DNA of 37,858 nt, from NCBI GenBank assembly GCA_018715935.1, contig DVKR01000024.1:1-37858 (forward strand). The letters are read 5' to 3'. The notes below the pieces were generated by a model, which saw nothing but the letters and a program-made list of their open reading frames with translations, had not been told where the DNA came from and did no database searches. The position numbers were made by a program, and so were the translations under genes. The stretch comes from Candidatus Aphodovivens excrementavium. GTDB taxonomy: Bacteria > Actinomycetota > Coriobacteriia > Coriobacteriales > Eggerthellaceae. This document shows, in pieces, positions 15,593 through 23,662 of the stretch (positions are counted from its first letter, which is position 1; every line of letters begins with the position of its first letter).

Positions 15593-16370
15593 CATGATCC
15601 GCTCCGAGCTGTTCCGCATCGTCCGATCGCGGTTTTTTGTCGTCTACGTCGTTCTAGTTTGTCTGGTGTCAGTGGTTGCCCCGTTTGCGCTGTGGCTTTA
15701 CCGGGTGTGGCCCGCATTCGCCGCTACCGGTTTCGTTGATATGCCGGCAGAGCCCCTTCCGTCATTGCAGCTCTATGGCATGACGTCCGTCTCCGGGGCG
15801 TTTATCGCGATGGGCGCGGGAATTGCCATGGCGCTGTTTGTGTCCGAGGACTTCAAATCGGGGTTTGTGAAGAATCTCGTGCAGGTGCGCGGCGGGAGGC
15901 TGTCCTACGCGGTTGCCGCAGTCGTATGTTCGGTCTTTCTTGCTGTAGTTGCGACTGCGTTGGGGATTATGGTTGTAGAGCTGACGCTGCGCGCTCAGGG
16001 CTACGTGTCGGCTGCGGTTTCGCCGGTTGACGTGCTGCAGTGGTTTACTCAGGTGGCGCTTATTGAGAGTGCGTATGCGATGATTGCTGCGTTGATCGCG
16101 CTTTCGTTTGGCTCCGAGACGCTTGCGACGGTGTGCGCGGTGTTTTTCGGCGGAGGAGTTGCCGAGTCGGTTGCAAGGCTCGTGCTTGCGAACATCCCCG
16201 GTGTTCCCGCTGCTTTGCGCGACTGCCTTGACGGCTACCTGGCGGTCGATCTCGAGATGCTCGGTCAGGGTCAGGTTTGCGACCCGATGACCTACGTGCA
16301 GGCGGGGGTCACCATCCTTGTCGCTGGCGGTTTGGCCGCTCTCGTGATGCGCCACCGTGCGCTGGCGTAG
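15585..16370 (+). CDS. ABC-2 permease of the peptide-resistance module
   Basis: A 261-residue integral membrane protein with about six spans, starting MLSMIRSELFRIVRSRFFVV and including the conserved SEDFKSGFVKNLVQ loop after the second span, a hallmark of LanE/BcrB-like permeases. It overlaps the ATPase gene by 8 bp and is followed 12 bp later by the remnant of a second permease. Family transporters often need two different permeases; here only this one is complete, so it may work as a homodimer or the transporter may be crippled. Confidence 0.88.
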   Translation: MLSMIRSELFRIVRSRFFVVYVVLVCLVSVVAPFALWLYRVWPAFAATGFVDMPAEPLPSLQLYGMTSVSGAFIAMGAGIAMALFVSEDFKSGFVKNLVQVRGGRLSYAVAAVVCSVFLAVVATALGIMVVELTLRAQGYVSAAVSPVDVLQWFTQVALIESAYAMIAALIALSFGSETLATVCAVFFGGGVAESVARLVLANIPGVPAALRDCLDGYLAVDLEMLGQGQVCDPMTYVQAGVTILVAGGLAALVMRHRALA

Positions 16371-16382
16371 GGGGTGGGCGCC

Positions 16383-16541
16383 ATGCTGAATGCGACGCGG
16401 GCTCAGCTCTACCGGATGCTGCACGGGTCTCTTTTGTGGGTGTGCCTGGCGATCATCGTTCTTCCGATCGCGGCGTCGGCGGTCGCGGCGGTCGCGGCGG
16501 CGTTGCGCTTAGCCGTCGCTCGTCGAAGGGATTTGTCATAA
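16383..16541 (+). pseudogene. Collapsed second ABC permease (52 residues)
   Basis: This short frame begins like a permease, MLNATRAQLYRMLHGSLLW, with one span, then passes into an Ala/Val run and ends in VARRRDLS, which looks like the normal C-terminus of an ABC-2 permease. About 200 middle codons appear to be missing, as if the gene collapsed by deletion between short GC-rich repeats (GCGGTCGCGGC occurs twice). GGGGTGGG precedes the ATG at 16383. Position right after a full permease fits the LanE-LanG order. Confidence 0.6.
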
Positions 16542-16595
16542 TAGACGCACGGGCGGCGCAGGTCGTGCGCTCGTTTGAGGAGAAAGGGGGCGTGG

Positions 16596-17513
16596 ATGCT
16601 CGGTTGGATCGCGGCGGCGGTGCTTGCGTGCGCGCTTGCGCTGGCGATCGTTCTGTACGAACGCGAGCTAGGCGGAATGGCGCGGTTCTTGCGCCGCGGC
16701 GACCGCAGCGCCAACGAACGGGTTTCGGTGTCGTTCTCGACCCCCGGCATCTCTTCGATCGCCTCCGCCGTCAACGACGAGATGGATGCGCTGCGCGACG
16801 AGCGCGCCGCCATCGGCGAGCAGCGGCAGGCGTTCCAGCGCGACCTCGCCGCGCTGTCCCACGACATCCGCACGCCGCTTGCCGGCGCGCAGGGCTATCT
16901 GCAACTGCACGAGCGCAGCTCCGATCCCGGCGAGCGGGCGCGCTGTTTGAGCGAGGCCGCGTCGCGCCTTGAGGCGATGCGCGACCTTACCGACAAGCTG
17001 TTCGACTACGCAAAGGCGGCGGACGGGGACAGCCCGCTTGCGCTTGAGCCCGTCGAGGTGATGCCCGTCCTTGCCTCGGTGCTGGCAAGCGCGTATCCCC
17101 AGTTCGCGCAGCGCGACTGGGAGCCGACGGTCCGTTTCGACGACGAGGGCGCCTGCGCGCTGGCCGATGCGGAAGCGCTCGCGCGCGTGTTCTCCAACCT
17201 GCTTACCAACGCGCTGCGCTACGGCGTCGCCGCGCCCGTGATCTTGCAGCGCTTTGTCGCGGCGCCGGGCGGGGAGGGACGCGAGGCGATGGCGGTGACG
17301 TTTTCCAACCAGGTTGGGAACGCGGCGTCCATCGACGCCGAGCGCCTGTTCGAGCGGTTCTACCGCGCCGACAGCGCGCGCTCCGGCAGCGGATCGGGGC
17401 TGGGTCTGGCGATCGTCGCAAGCCTTTGCGAGCGCATGGGGGGATCCGCCGAAGCCCGCATCGAGGACGGAGCTCTCTCGATCACCGTGACGCTGCCCGC
17501 CGTCAGGGCGTGA
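16596..17513 (+). CDS. Short sensor histidine kinase with one membrane span
   Basis: A 305-residue kinase with a single N-terminal span (about 3-21) and almost no outside domain, so it probably senses within or at the membrane, perhaps through a transporter. The H box is LSHDIRTPLAGAQGYL (His about 89), the N box is NLLTNALRYG, and the G2 box is GSGSGLGLAIVASL. The D-G-G (G1) box is weak. AGAAAGGGGG precedes the ATG at 16596. It follows the collapsed permease and has no adjacent regulator; the orphan regulator at 10224 or the one at 12383 could be its partner. Confidence 0.88.
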   Translation: MLGWIAAAVLACALALAIVLYERELGGMARFLRRGDRSANERVSVSFSTPGISSIASAVNDEMDALRDERAAIGEQRQAFQRDLAALSHDIRTPLAGAQGYLQLHERSSDPGERARCLSEAASRLEAMRDLTDKLFDYAKAADGDSPLALEPVEVMPVLASVLASAYPQFAQRDWEPTVRFDDEGACALADAEALARVFSNLLTNALRYGVAAPVILQRFVAAPGGEGREAMAVTFSNQVGNAASIDAERLFERFYRADSARSGSGSGLGLAIVASLCERMGGSAEARIEDGALSITVTLPAVRA

Positions 17514-17592
17514 CGAGGGGCAGCTCCGATCGCCTTGCTTGGGGCGTGCTCGGAGGCACGGGGTGCGCCCCGGGGGGTTCGTCCGGTGGGCT

Positions 17593-17658
17593 CCCGCTGG
17601 GACACTGTCTGCCGGGCACCCGCTGGGGCGCTGTCCGGCGGGCACCCGTTGGGGCGCC
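17593..17658. repeat. 26-bp tandem repeat, 2.5 copies
   Basis: Units start CCCGCTGGGACACTG (17593) and CCCGCTGGGGCGCTG (17619), with a partial copy CCCGTTGGGGCGCC at 17645. They differ at a few bases. The repeat lies downstream of the kinase gene. Confidence 0.8.
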
Positions 17659-17698
17659 GCCTTATAGGGTGCGCGCGGCGGCTCTCGCCGCTTTCCCT

Positions 17699-17920
17699 CT
17701 ACGCCAGCAGCGCTACGGAAACGATCACGATTGCAGTCAGCGCGAAAAAGCAGCCGACGAGAATCCAGACGGTGCATCTAAAGATAGGTAGGTTCGGGAG
17801 AGAGCTTGCTGTCGTGGAGGTGCGCCTTTCGCCGATCGCGTCAGTTTTTTGCAAATTGTGGCAGAAAATTACAGTTGGGGCAGTCATTGTCACGGCAAAG
17901 AGAGCGGCTAGATAATTCAA
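17699..17920 (-). CDS. Possible small two-span membrane protein
   Basis: A 73-residue frame with two hydrophobic segments, LAALFAVTMTAPTVIF and CTVWILVGCFFALTAIVIVSV. The composition is that of a real membrane protein and the DNA here is less GC-rich than around it. Against it: the start would be TTG with no clear ribosome site, and there is no recognisable family. It could be a remnant of a longer membrane gene. Confidence 0.3.
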   Translation of the reverse strand: MNYLAALFAVTMTAPTVIFCHNLQKTDAIGERRTSTTASSLPNLPIFRCTVWILVGCFFALTAIVIVSVALLA

Positions 17921-18328
17921 CCAAGAGTTTTGCCTTTTCAGAGATTATTGGGCGACGACCGCAGGTGGTTTATTCGCGCTACGTTCTGCCCCAACCGAAA
18001 ATTTGTGCCAAGTTTTGCCAGTCGCCAACCGTGGCAGCTGGGGCGTGCGCAGTCGGCAACCGGGCAGTCACAGTAGCGCACCAGCCGGCAGCCGCGGCAG
18101 CTGCACCAGTTATCCAGCCGCCGGTCTCGAGGTCAGCGCAGCGCCCAGCCGCAAGCCTCGCAGCTGGTGTCGCCCGCCGGCGGCCGCAGCGCGTCAGCCG
18201 GCGTCGGCGCGCCCTCGATTGCCGATCGCCATCAGTGTTCGTGTTGTTGAGAAAAATCCCCCGTCCCGCCGAGAGTACCGAGAATCCTTTGTACGGCTCA
18301 GGATCCAACCGCAGCCCAAGCGTCCCTG

Positions 18329-19087
18329 TCAGGCGTCTTGCAGCCGGTTCACCCTGTTGGCAACCTTGCGGGCGTGGCGACGGTGCGCCCATACGGCCGC
18401 CGCAGCGGCAATTGCCGTCCAGACGGCGCAAAGGGCAACTGCGGCAGCAGGCGGCAAAACCGTGGGCGCCCCGGAGATAAGGCAGGACGCCTCATAGGCA
18501 AAGCCCGTTGGGAAGGCGATTGTGACGGGGCGCAAGCTTTCCGCCATCGCCCCCAAAAGGGGCACGACGGCGCACACGACGATGGGCACTGCGAACACGC
18601 TGCTTTTCATCTGGTCATCGGCGAGAAGGCCGAACGTCAGACTCATCAGGAGCACGGGGAGGGATGCGGGAATCGAAAGGGCAAGGGCTGCCGCTATCTC
18701 TTCTGCGGAACAGCCGATGGCAAGGCAGGCAACGAGAACCGCGATGAGCGTCCAGATGAGCGACGCGGCAAGTTTCCCGACGGCGGCTTGTCCCGTGGTG
18801 ACGCCCGCCTGGGCGAGGGTGACGGGTACGCCTCGCTCGAACTCTTCCGACACTACGTAGAGAAGCCCGACAGATCCTGTGTATGCTGGCGCAATAGCAA
18901 TAGCGACGATCATGAGGAACGCTTTTGCCTCGGCAGCGTTAAGCCAGCTCGTCCCAACGATGGACGAGAAGACGAAGGCAAGCAGCGCACAGGTTGCCAG
19001 CATCGTGAGCATGACGGGGTTGCGGGCGCCGCCGAGCGTGTCGTGTGCGGCAACCGCCGCGATATTTCGCAGAGTGGATCTGTCCAT
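18329..19087 (-). CDS. ABC-2 permease without its own ATPase
   Basis: A 252-residue membrane protein with about six spans. It is similar in length and layout to the permease at 21543: both have RNP/KNP-(V/T)ML near the start, an SEEFERG / EEKEKHT loop, LPV-L-SL-GL-(A)-DQM, a VP--V--VP--G-M-E run and P-TG--Y. No ATPase is adjacent on this strand, so it probably uses the ATPase encoded at 20689. It is divergent from the LytTR gene, with about 100 bp of shared upstream DNA. The start at 19087 has no strong ribosome site. Confidence 0.85.
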   Translation of the reverse strand: MDRSTLRNIAAVAAHDTLGGARNPVMLTMLATCALLAFVFSSIVGTSWLNAAEAKAFLMIVAIAIAPAYTGSVGLLYVVSEEFERGVPVTLAQAGVTTGQAAVGKLAASLIWTLIAVLVACLAIGCSAEEIAAALALSIPASLPVLLMSLTFGLLADDQMKSSVFAVPIVVCAVVPLLGAMAESLRPVTIAFPTGFAYEASCLISGAPTVLPPAAAVALCAVWTAIAAAAAVWAHRRHARKVANRVNRLQDA

Positions 19088-19188
19088 GGTTTGACCATGA
19101 TACCCGATTGATGAAAACGGGAATGAGCCGATTTTCTCGCTGGGATATAATTTGAGATCTTGGCATCCACGATTGTCTGGAGAGAGGC

Positions 19189-20103
19189 GTGGCCGATTAC
19201 GAAACCATAGAGGAGTTGCTCGAGGGCGAGCGGGATAGCAGCGTGCACATCGAGTGCGGGCGCAGCGCCGTGGACCGTGCGGTGCGCTTCGTCCACGCGC
19301 TGTACGCCAGCCGCCGCTGCGCTTTCTACGTCGAGACGGATAAGGGCTTCGACCGAGACACGGTGCGCTCCTACCTGCGCTTCTTTTCGCGCGTCGCCGG
19401 CGGGGCGGTTGCGGCAGAGGAGGCGGTCGCCCACTTCGGCCTCAAAGATGTGGCGAAAACTTCCGTAAAAAAGCTTACGCCCGAGCAGCGTGCTCTCATG
19501 AACTTCGCGCGCATGAGCCTGTTCGAACCCGAAGTGGTGTTCTGCGAGCGCCCTCTGCGCGACGTTACGCCCAATTCGCGCGGGCTTGTTCTGGCGTGGC
19601 TTGGCCAGGTGGTTGAGTCGGGCGGAATCGTCATCACGTGCGGCGAGCCTTTGCGCGAGGCGCTGCTGATGCCGGGCGCGGCGTTTTATGAGGAGGACGG
19701 GCGCTTCTTCCAAGTGCAAACCGACGACGGCGACGACGCGCCCGAGTATGACGGCGACGAGGTGCACGTGTTCAAGGTGCCCGTAAAATCAGGCGACACG
19801 ACGCTATTGTTCGATCCGCGAGAACTCGACTTTGTCGAGAGCGTCAATCGCGCGAATTTCGTGAGCGTGCGCGGCGAACTGTATCCCGTCCAAATGACGC
19901 TCGACGAGCTTGAAGCCGAGCTGTCGCGCTATGGCTTCTTCCGTTGTCACCGCTCCTATATTGTCAACGTTCAGAAAGTGGTGAAAGTAGAGCGCTTTAC
20001 GCGAAATAGCTTCAACCTCACGCTTGCCGATGCTGCGCGCACCTCCGTCCCCCTTGCGAAAGGCCGTGCCGACGAGATGCGCGAGCGCTACGGCTGGAGG
20101 TAG
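19189..20103 (+). CDS. LytTR regulator with degenerate ABC-ATPase-like N-terminal domain
   Basis: A 304-residue protein. Residues about 195-304 form a LytTR DNA-binding domain: LDFVESVNRANFVSVRGELY, GFFRCHRSYIVNV and SVPLAKGRADEM. The first 180 residues resemble the second half of an ABC ATPase in worn form: VKKLTPEQRALMNFARMSLF stands where the LSGG signature helix would be, and EPEVVFCERPLRDV where Walker B would be. No Walker A is present, so it cannot hydrolyse ATP alone. The GTG at 19189 follows GGAGAGAGG; TATAAT lies at 19146-19151. It probably regulates the neighbouring permease and ABC genes, perhaps by touching the transporter. Confidence 0.85.
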   Translation: MADYETIEELLEGERDSSVHIECGRSAVDRAVRFVHALYASRRCAFYVETDKGFDRDTVRSYLRFFSRVAGGAVAAEEAVAHFGLKDVAKTSVKKLTPEQRALMNFARMSLFEPEVVFCERPLRDVTPNSRGLVLAWLGQVVESGGIVITCGEPLREALLMPGAAFYEEDGRFFQVQTDDGDDAPEYDGDEVHVFKVPVKSGDTTLLFDPRELDFVESVNRANFVSVRGELYPVQMTLDELEAELSRYGFFRCHRSYIVNVQKVVKVERFTRNSFNLTLADAARTSVPLAKGRADEMRERYGWR

Positions 20104-20403
20104 GTCGGGGCGCCTTGCTTGCGGGCAGGACTGGGTGATTCGGCTAGAGACAGAATCGGATCGCTGCGGCTTGAAGCAGAACTGCGCCCGCCTGCCACTC
20201 CGGGGCGGAACTGCGCCCGCCTGCCGCTCCGGGGGCGGGACGGAACCGCGCGCTGCTCCTTTCGTGCCTCTCTATGCTCCTGTCGTGGTAGACGCTGCTC
20301 CCGTCAGGCAAAATGCGTTGTCGATGCGCGTCTGTTCGCCAATCATGGGATCGTCAGCACATCAGCCCGGCGCAATTGCCGGGTTCGCATGAAAGGACGG
20401 ACC
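20104..20403. other. Intergenic stretch with a 29-bp duplication
   Basis: A unit GAACTGCGCCCGCCTGCC... occurs at 20179-20207 and again from 20208, nearly identical. Otherwise no gene; the frames here lack ribosome sites until the small gene at 20404. Confidence 0.65.
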
Positions 20404-20574
20404 ATGATTACCGGAAGCCAGATTGCCATCCTCGCTTTCGCCGTTGCGCTTGTCTGCGTAGTGAGCATGATGCTGCACCTGCGCGCAGAGGCCACGCGCA
20501 AACGCGTTGACGACCTGGAGCGCCGCATGAGCGCGATTTCCTCTTCTGTCGAAAAGGGGGCGAGCCAACAATGA
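20404..20574 (+). CDS. Small single-span membrane protein with coiled-coil tail
   Basis: A 56-residue protein: a hydrophobic helix (GSQIAILAFAVALVCVVSMM) followed by a charged helix (LRAEATRKRVDDLERRMSAI) likely to form a coiled coil. AAAGGACGG precedes the ATG. The stop overlaps the next start (ATGA). Its place in an ABC operon suggests a regulatory or stabilising micro-protein for the transporter. I recognise no named family, but composition and coupling support a real gene. Confidence 0.75.
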   Translation: MITGSQIAILAFAVALVCVVSMMLHLRAEATRKRVDDLERRMSAISSSVEKGASQQ

Positions 20575-20705
20575 ACATCGTTATCGACGCCGTAAGCGAC
20601 ATCTTCCTCAGCGTTGTCGACATGATCTTCGCGCGCAAGGCGGACAAAGGCGCGAGCACCGAACACAAAAAGGGAAAGGGGGGTCGCCATGATCAAAGCA
20701 GGTAG
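20571..20705 (+). CDS. 44-residue micro-protein coupled to the ABC ATPase gene
   Basis: The ATG at 20571 overlaps the stop of the previous gene, and the frame ends 17 bp inside the ATPase gene, so three genes are linked by overlaps. The N-terminus is an amphipathic helix, VIDAVSDIFLSVVDMIFARK, followed by a very basic tail (KKGKGGR). AAGGGGG lies about 11 bases upstream. It was found by reading the frame directly. The tail also encodes the AAGGGAAAGGGGGG stretch that serves as the ATPase ribosome site, so only the first 25 residues may be under protein-level selection. No family recognised. Confidence 0.55.
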   Translation: MNIVIDAVSDIFLSVVDMIFARKADKGASTEHKKGKGGRHDQSR

Positions 20706-21543
20706 CGTCGTGCTTGCGATGGAGGGCGTCTGCCTCTCTTTCGGGGAAAAGCGCGTGCTCGACGGGCTTACGTTCTCCGTCTCGCGAGGCGAGTGTTTCG
20801 GGTTCCTTGGCCCGTCGGGCGCGGGAAAAACCACAACCATCAAGCTGCTTACGAGGCAGTTGGTGAAGGATGCGGGTCGTGTTATGCTCTTCGGCCGTCC
20901 GATTGAGAACGCCTCCGACGCTGACTACGAGCGGATTGGAGTTCTGTCGGACACGAGCGCGCTCTATGAACGGATGAGCATCGAGGACAACCTCAGGCTC
21001 TATGCGAAGATTCGCGGCAAGGGCGAGGGAGACATCGGGCGGCTGCTCGAGCGAATGGGCCTTGCCGACGATCGCAAGACGCTCGTGAAGAACTGCTCGA
21101 AGGGCATGCGGCAGCGCGCGGCGCTTCTGGCGACGCTGATCCACAGCCCCGAGCTGCTGTTTTTGGACGAGCCGACAAGTGGGCTTGACCCGGCGGCGCG
21201 CGCCGAGGTGCATCGGATGATCGCAGAGCTGAGGTCTGCGGGAACCACGGTTTTTCTCACTACTCACGACATGGCGGAGGCCGATTCCGTGTGTGACCGC
21301 ATTGCTATTCTCGACGAGGGTCGCATCGTGGCAGAGGGCAAGCCGGAATTGCTCAAACTGAGATTCGCACGCAACCGTGTTGTGGTAACCACCCGCACGC
21401 ATGGCGTCGTTGAGACCACGAAGGACGCAGCAGCTGCCGACGAACTGCGCGAGCTCTTCGCAGCGGGCGAGGTGTTGTCCATTCACTCTGACGAGCCGAA
21501 CCTCGAGGAGGTCTTCCTCGAGCTGACTGGAAGGGAGTTCTGA
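20689..21543 (+). CDS. ABC transporter ATPase
   Basis: A 284-residue ATPase: Walker A GPSGAGKTT (41-49), Q-loop region VLSDTSALYERMSIEDNL, signature CSKGMRQRAAL, Walker B LLFLDEPTSG and switch His in LTTHDMAEADSVC. The C-terminal 70 residues are an accessory domain ending LEEVFLELTGR, typical of ABC-2 drug/peptide exporters. It is preceded by a purine-rich ribosome site and overlaps the permease gene by one base. It probably serves both this permease and the one at 18329. Confidence 0.92.
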   Translation: MIKAGSVVLAMEGVCLSFGEKRVLDGLTFSVSRGECFGFLGPSGAGKTTTIKLLTRQLVKDAGRVMLFGRPIENASDADYERIGVLSDTSALYERMSIEDNLRLYAKIRGKGEGDIGRLLERMGLADDRKTLVKNCSKGMRQRAALLATLIHSPELLFLDEPTSGLDPAARAEVHRMIAELRSAGTTVFLTTHDMAEADSVCDRIAILDEGRIVAEGKPELLKLRFARNRVVVTTRTHGVVETTKDAAAADELRELFAAGEVLSIHSDEPNLEEVFLELTGREF

Positions 21544-22307
21544 TGATGAACGCCGCTATGAGAAAGACCGGGGCCCTTCTTGCCAAGGATCTTCTCGATC
21601 TGTTCAAGAACCCTACCATGCTCGTTGTGTGCCTGCTGCCTATCGCCTTCATGGCGCTTTATTCCTTCATGGTGGGAGACGTTACGGGCGATGCAGAAAT
21701 GACGGCGGAGCAGCAAGAGGCGGTCGATCCAGTCATTCGCCAGTTCATGCTGGGGTCGGCGCTGTGCATGGCAGTTGGCATGGTGTGCACCATGACAGTG
21801 CTCTACGGCATCGCCGAGGAGAAGGAAAAGCACACGCTGCGCACGCTTATGCTCGCCAACGTGGGCGCCTCCCAGGTTGTTGTTTCCAAGGCAGCCGTGG
21901 CGCTTGTCGCGTCGACGGTCGTCAACGCTGCGTGCTTCTTTGTGGCGGGCGGAGACCCGAGCATGCTCGGGGTGTATTTGGCGCTTGGCATCGCGGGGGC
22001 GCTTCCCGTTGTCTTGTTCTCGCTCGTGCTCGGGCTGGCTTCCCGCGACCAGATGACTGCGGGGGTCTATAGTGTGCCGGTGCTGCTGGTGACCCTCGTT
22101 CCCATGTTCGGAATGGCGAACGAGGGCGTGGCGAAGGTTGCGCATTGGCTGCCGACGGGCGGCGTCTACGATCTGATTGGGCTTGCGCTTCGGGGCGATC
22201 TGATGTCGCAGGAGGCGCTCGCCCCTCTCGCCGTGACCGCTGCGTGGATCGTTGTGGGCGCTGTCGTGTTCGCCTTGCTGTTCAAGAGGCTCGCCCGCGA
22301 CAACTAG
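21543..22307 (+). CDS. ABC-2 permease
   Basis: A 254-residue membrane protein with about six spans. Conserved pieces include KNPTMLVVCLLPIAFMAL, the GIAEEKEKHTLRTLMLANV loop after the second span, and ASRDQMTAGVYSVPVLL. The start is either ATG of the overlap (21543 or 21546). It resembles the permease at 18329, suggesting a duplicated pair that could form a heterodimer. The last codons (CTCGCCCGCGACAACTAG) are roughly copied 36 bp downstream, followed again by a stop. Confidence 0.88.
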   Translation: MMNAAMRKTGALLAKDLLDLFKNPTMLVVCLLPIAFMALYSFMVGDVTGDAEMTAEQQEAVDPVIRQFMLGSALCMAVGMVCTMTVLYGIAEEKEKHTLRTLMLANVGASQVVVSKAAVALVASTVVNAACFFVAGGDPSMLGVYLALGIAGALPVVLFSLVLGLASRDQMTAGVYSVPVLLVTLVPMFGMANEGVAKVAHWLPTGGVYDLIGLALRGDLMSQEALAPLAVTAAWIVVGAVVFALLFKRLARDN

Positions 22308-22343
22308 CAGGCGGCGGGCGCGGCCTTCGCCCGCGACAGCTGA
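22290..22343. repeat. Imperfect copy of the permease gene tail
   Basis: The last 18 bases of the permease gene (22290-22307) recur at 22326-22343 with 14 of 18 matches, including an unbroken TCGCCCGCGACA, and again end in a stop codon (TGA). The 36-bp offset keeps the frame. Confidence 0.5.
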
Positions 22344-22351
22344 CGGGAGGC

Positions 22352-22564
22352 GTGCTGGCGCTTGTTGCCGCGTTTCATGCACTGCGCCCCGCTGGGGAGC
22401 TTGTGCCCATTCTTTTTGCCGTGTTGGCAGCGCTGTTGTGGCATGCCTATGTGGGCTGCAAGTCCCTCGTGCGCGACCTTGGTTTTCCGCACTCGTTCAA
22501 GCTTGGGTTGCGTGCGCTCGTCTTGTTCGTCGCAGTTGTTGCCGCGCTCGTGCTGCTGTGGTGA
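22352..22564 (+). CDS. Possible small membrane protein after the permease
   Basis: A 70-residue frame from a GTG start with two hydrophobic segments, roughly residues 1-32 and 52-70 (LVLFVAVVAALVLLW), joined by a polar link CKSLVRDLGFPHSFKLG. GGGAGG lies upstream but only one base from the start, which is unusually tight. Membrane-like composition and position at the end of the ABC operon favour a real gene. No family is recognised. Confidence 0.45.
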   Translation: MLALVAAFHALRPAGELVPILFAVLAALLWHAYVGCKSLVRDLGFPHSFKLGLRALVLFVAVVAALVLLW

Positions 22565-23045
22565 TATTGTGGCGCCTATGGTGACGCGCTGTCGCCGGGC
22601 ACACTGTCGGGAGTGCAGCGGCTGAGCTGTGCGGCTGAACCCGTCCCGCAGCGGTACGCATCAGGGCGGCTAGCGCCGTTCAGCAAGGCGAAGAGACAGC
22701 CTCCGGTCCGCCAGAGCCGCTATGGAAGACGGGAAGGGCTCCCGTTTATGCGGGTTGACCAAATGATCCTATCCATGGAGATGGAGACTCCTAACGGGAC
22801 GGGGTGTCCGCTTGGGAGGGCTGTCGCCTCGACGAACGGGGGGATTCCCTCTTTGCGCCGAGTGCGCTATGCTGCTGCGTCATGAAAGATTCGAGGGCGT
22901 TGCCGGCTTTCGACGTCGGCTGGCGTCACCCTGCGCCGTCCGACGCGACAGCGCTCGGCTGGCGTTCGGTTGACGCGGGGCGGGTAACGCGCCTCACGTT
23001 AGCTCGCGGATCCGTGTCGACTCCGCTTTTTAAGAAAGGCTTTCA
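22565..23045. other. Intergenic region before yhbY
   Basis: No convincing gene or structured RNA. A small hairpin (ACGGGA 22729-22734, TCCCGT 22740-22745) followed by only two T is a weak terminator candidate for the upstream operon. A ribosome site AAGAAAGG sits just before yhbY. Confidence 0.55.
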
Positions 23046-23339
23046 ATGGCAATCACTGGAAAGCAAGTGCGTCAGCTGCGCAGCTTGGCTCACCACCTTG
23101 AACCGGTAGTGTTTATTGGGAAGCAGGACATTACGCCTGTGATCGTTCAGCAGACCAACCTTTTGCTGGACGCGCGCGAACTTATTAAATGCACGGTTCA
23201 GAACACGAGCGGCCTCGATCCGCGCGAGGCGGCCTACATGCTTGCCGACGCCACCGAGTCCGAGATGATCCAGGTCATCGGGCGCAAGTTCGTGCTGTAT
23301 CGAGAAAGCTATCGCGAGGACATCGAGCACGTGCTGTAG
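23046..23339 (+). CDS. yhbY: YhbY-family (CRM domain) ribosome assembly RNA-binding protein
   Basis: A 97-residue protein covering one CRM domain: TGKQVRQLRSLAHHLEPVVFIGKQDIT at the start, VQQTNLLLDARELIKCTVQN in the middle, and a GRKFVLYR strand. The GxxG motif, usually GKxG, appears as GKQD. Known members bind pre-50S ribosomal particles. AAGAAAGG precedes the ATG. It stands alone, without the usual neighbours (obg, nadD), which are not seen in this window. Confidence 0.92.
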   Translation: MAITGKQVRQLRSLAHHLEPVVFIGKQDITPVIVQQTNLLLDARELIKCTVQNTSGLDPREAAYMLADATESEMIQVIGRKFVLYRESYREDIEHVL

Positions 23340-23482
23340 CGCTGCCGACGAACCCCTTGAGCCATTCGGTATTGTTTGACGGCGGCATGTCGATTGAAGT
23401 GAAAATACACCAATGGGCAATCTGACGACAATAAATTAACCAAAACTAACTTTATGCTACAATAAGCAAGCCCCCGCACTGT

Positions 23483-23587
23483 GAACGAGGTGTCGTTCGG
23501 TACAAATGAGGTGCCGTGCGCCGAGAGTGGGATGTCACACAGCGCGAACAAGATGTCGCGCAGCGCGAGTGCGGCGTCGCGCGCCAT
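23483..23587. repeat. Five tandem 21-bp repeats
   Basis: Units at 23483, 23504, 23525, 23546 and 23567 share the pattern GAnnnnGnTGTCG followed by GCGCAGCGC-like bases; 23546 and 23567 are closest to each other. The 21-bp period is a multiple of three, so open frames on both strands show seven-residue repeats, but none has translation signals. The surrounding stretch 23340-23662 holds no other gene. Confidence 0.85.
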
Positions 23588-23662
23588 CGGGCGCCGGGCA
23601 GAAGTAGTCGGATGGAGACGAAGTCAGACGGAGGCGAGCAAAAAGAAGGGCTGAAGGTCGCT

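Larger units (their letters stand above)
17514..18328. other. Long intergenic region, repeat-rich, no firm gene
   Basis: Between convergent genes. It contains the 26-bp repeats at 17593-17658, a possible small membrane protein on the reverse strand (17699-17920), and at about 18005-18110 several scattered GGCAG/GCCAG words. The rest shows no family-like frame. An open reverse frame (17979-18431) has composition typical of a GC shadow and overlaps the permease. Confidence 0.6.

Noticed and set aside
17979..18431. 150-codon reverse frame past the lone permease
   Set aside because: Overlaps the permease gene, lacks a ribosome site and reads as GC-rich noise.
23516..23662. Upstream extension of the Cys-tailed small protein through the 21-bp repeats
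   Set aside because: The extension is only repeat translation; a good ribosome site precedes the ATG at 23663.
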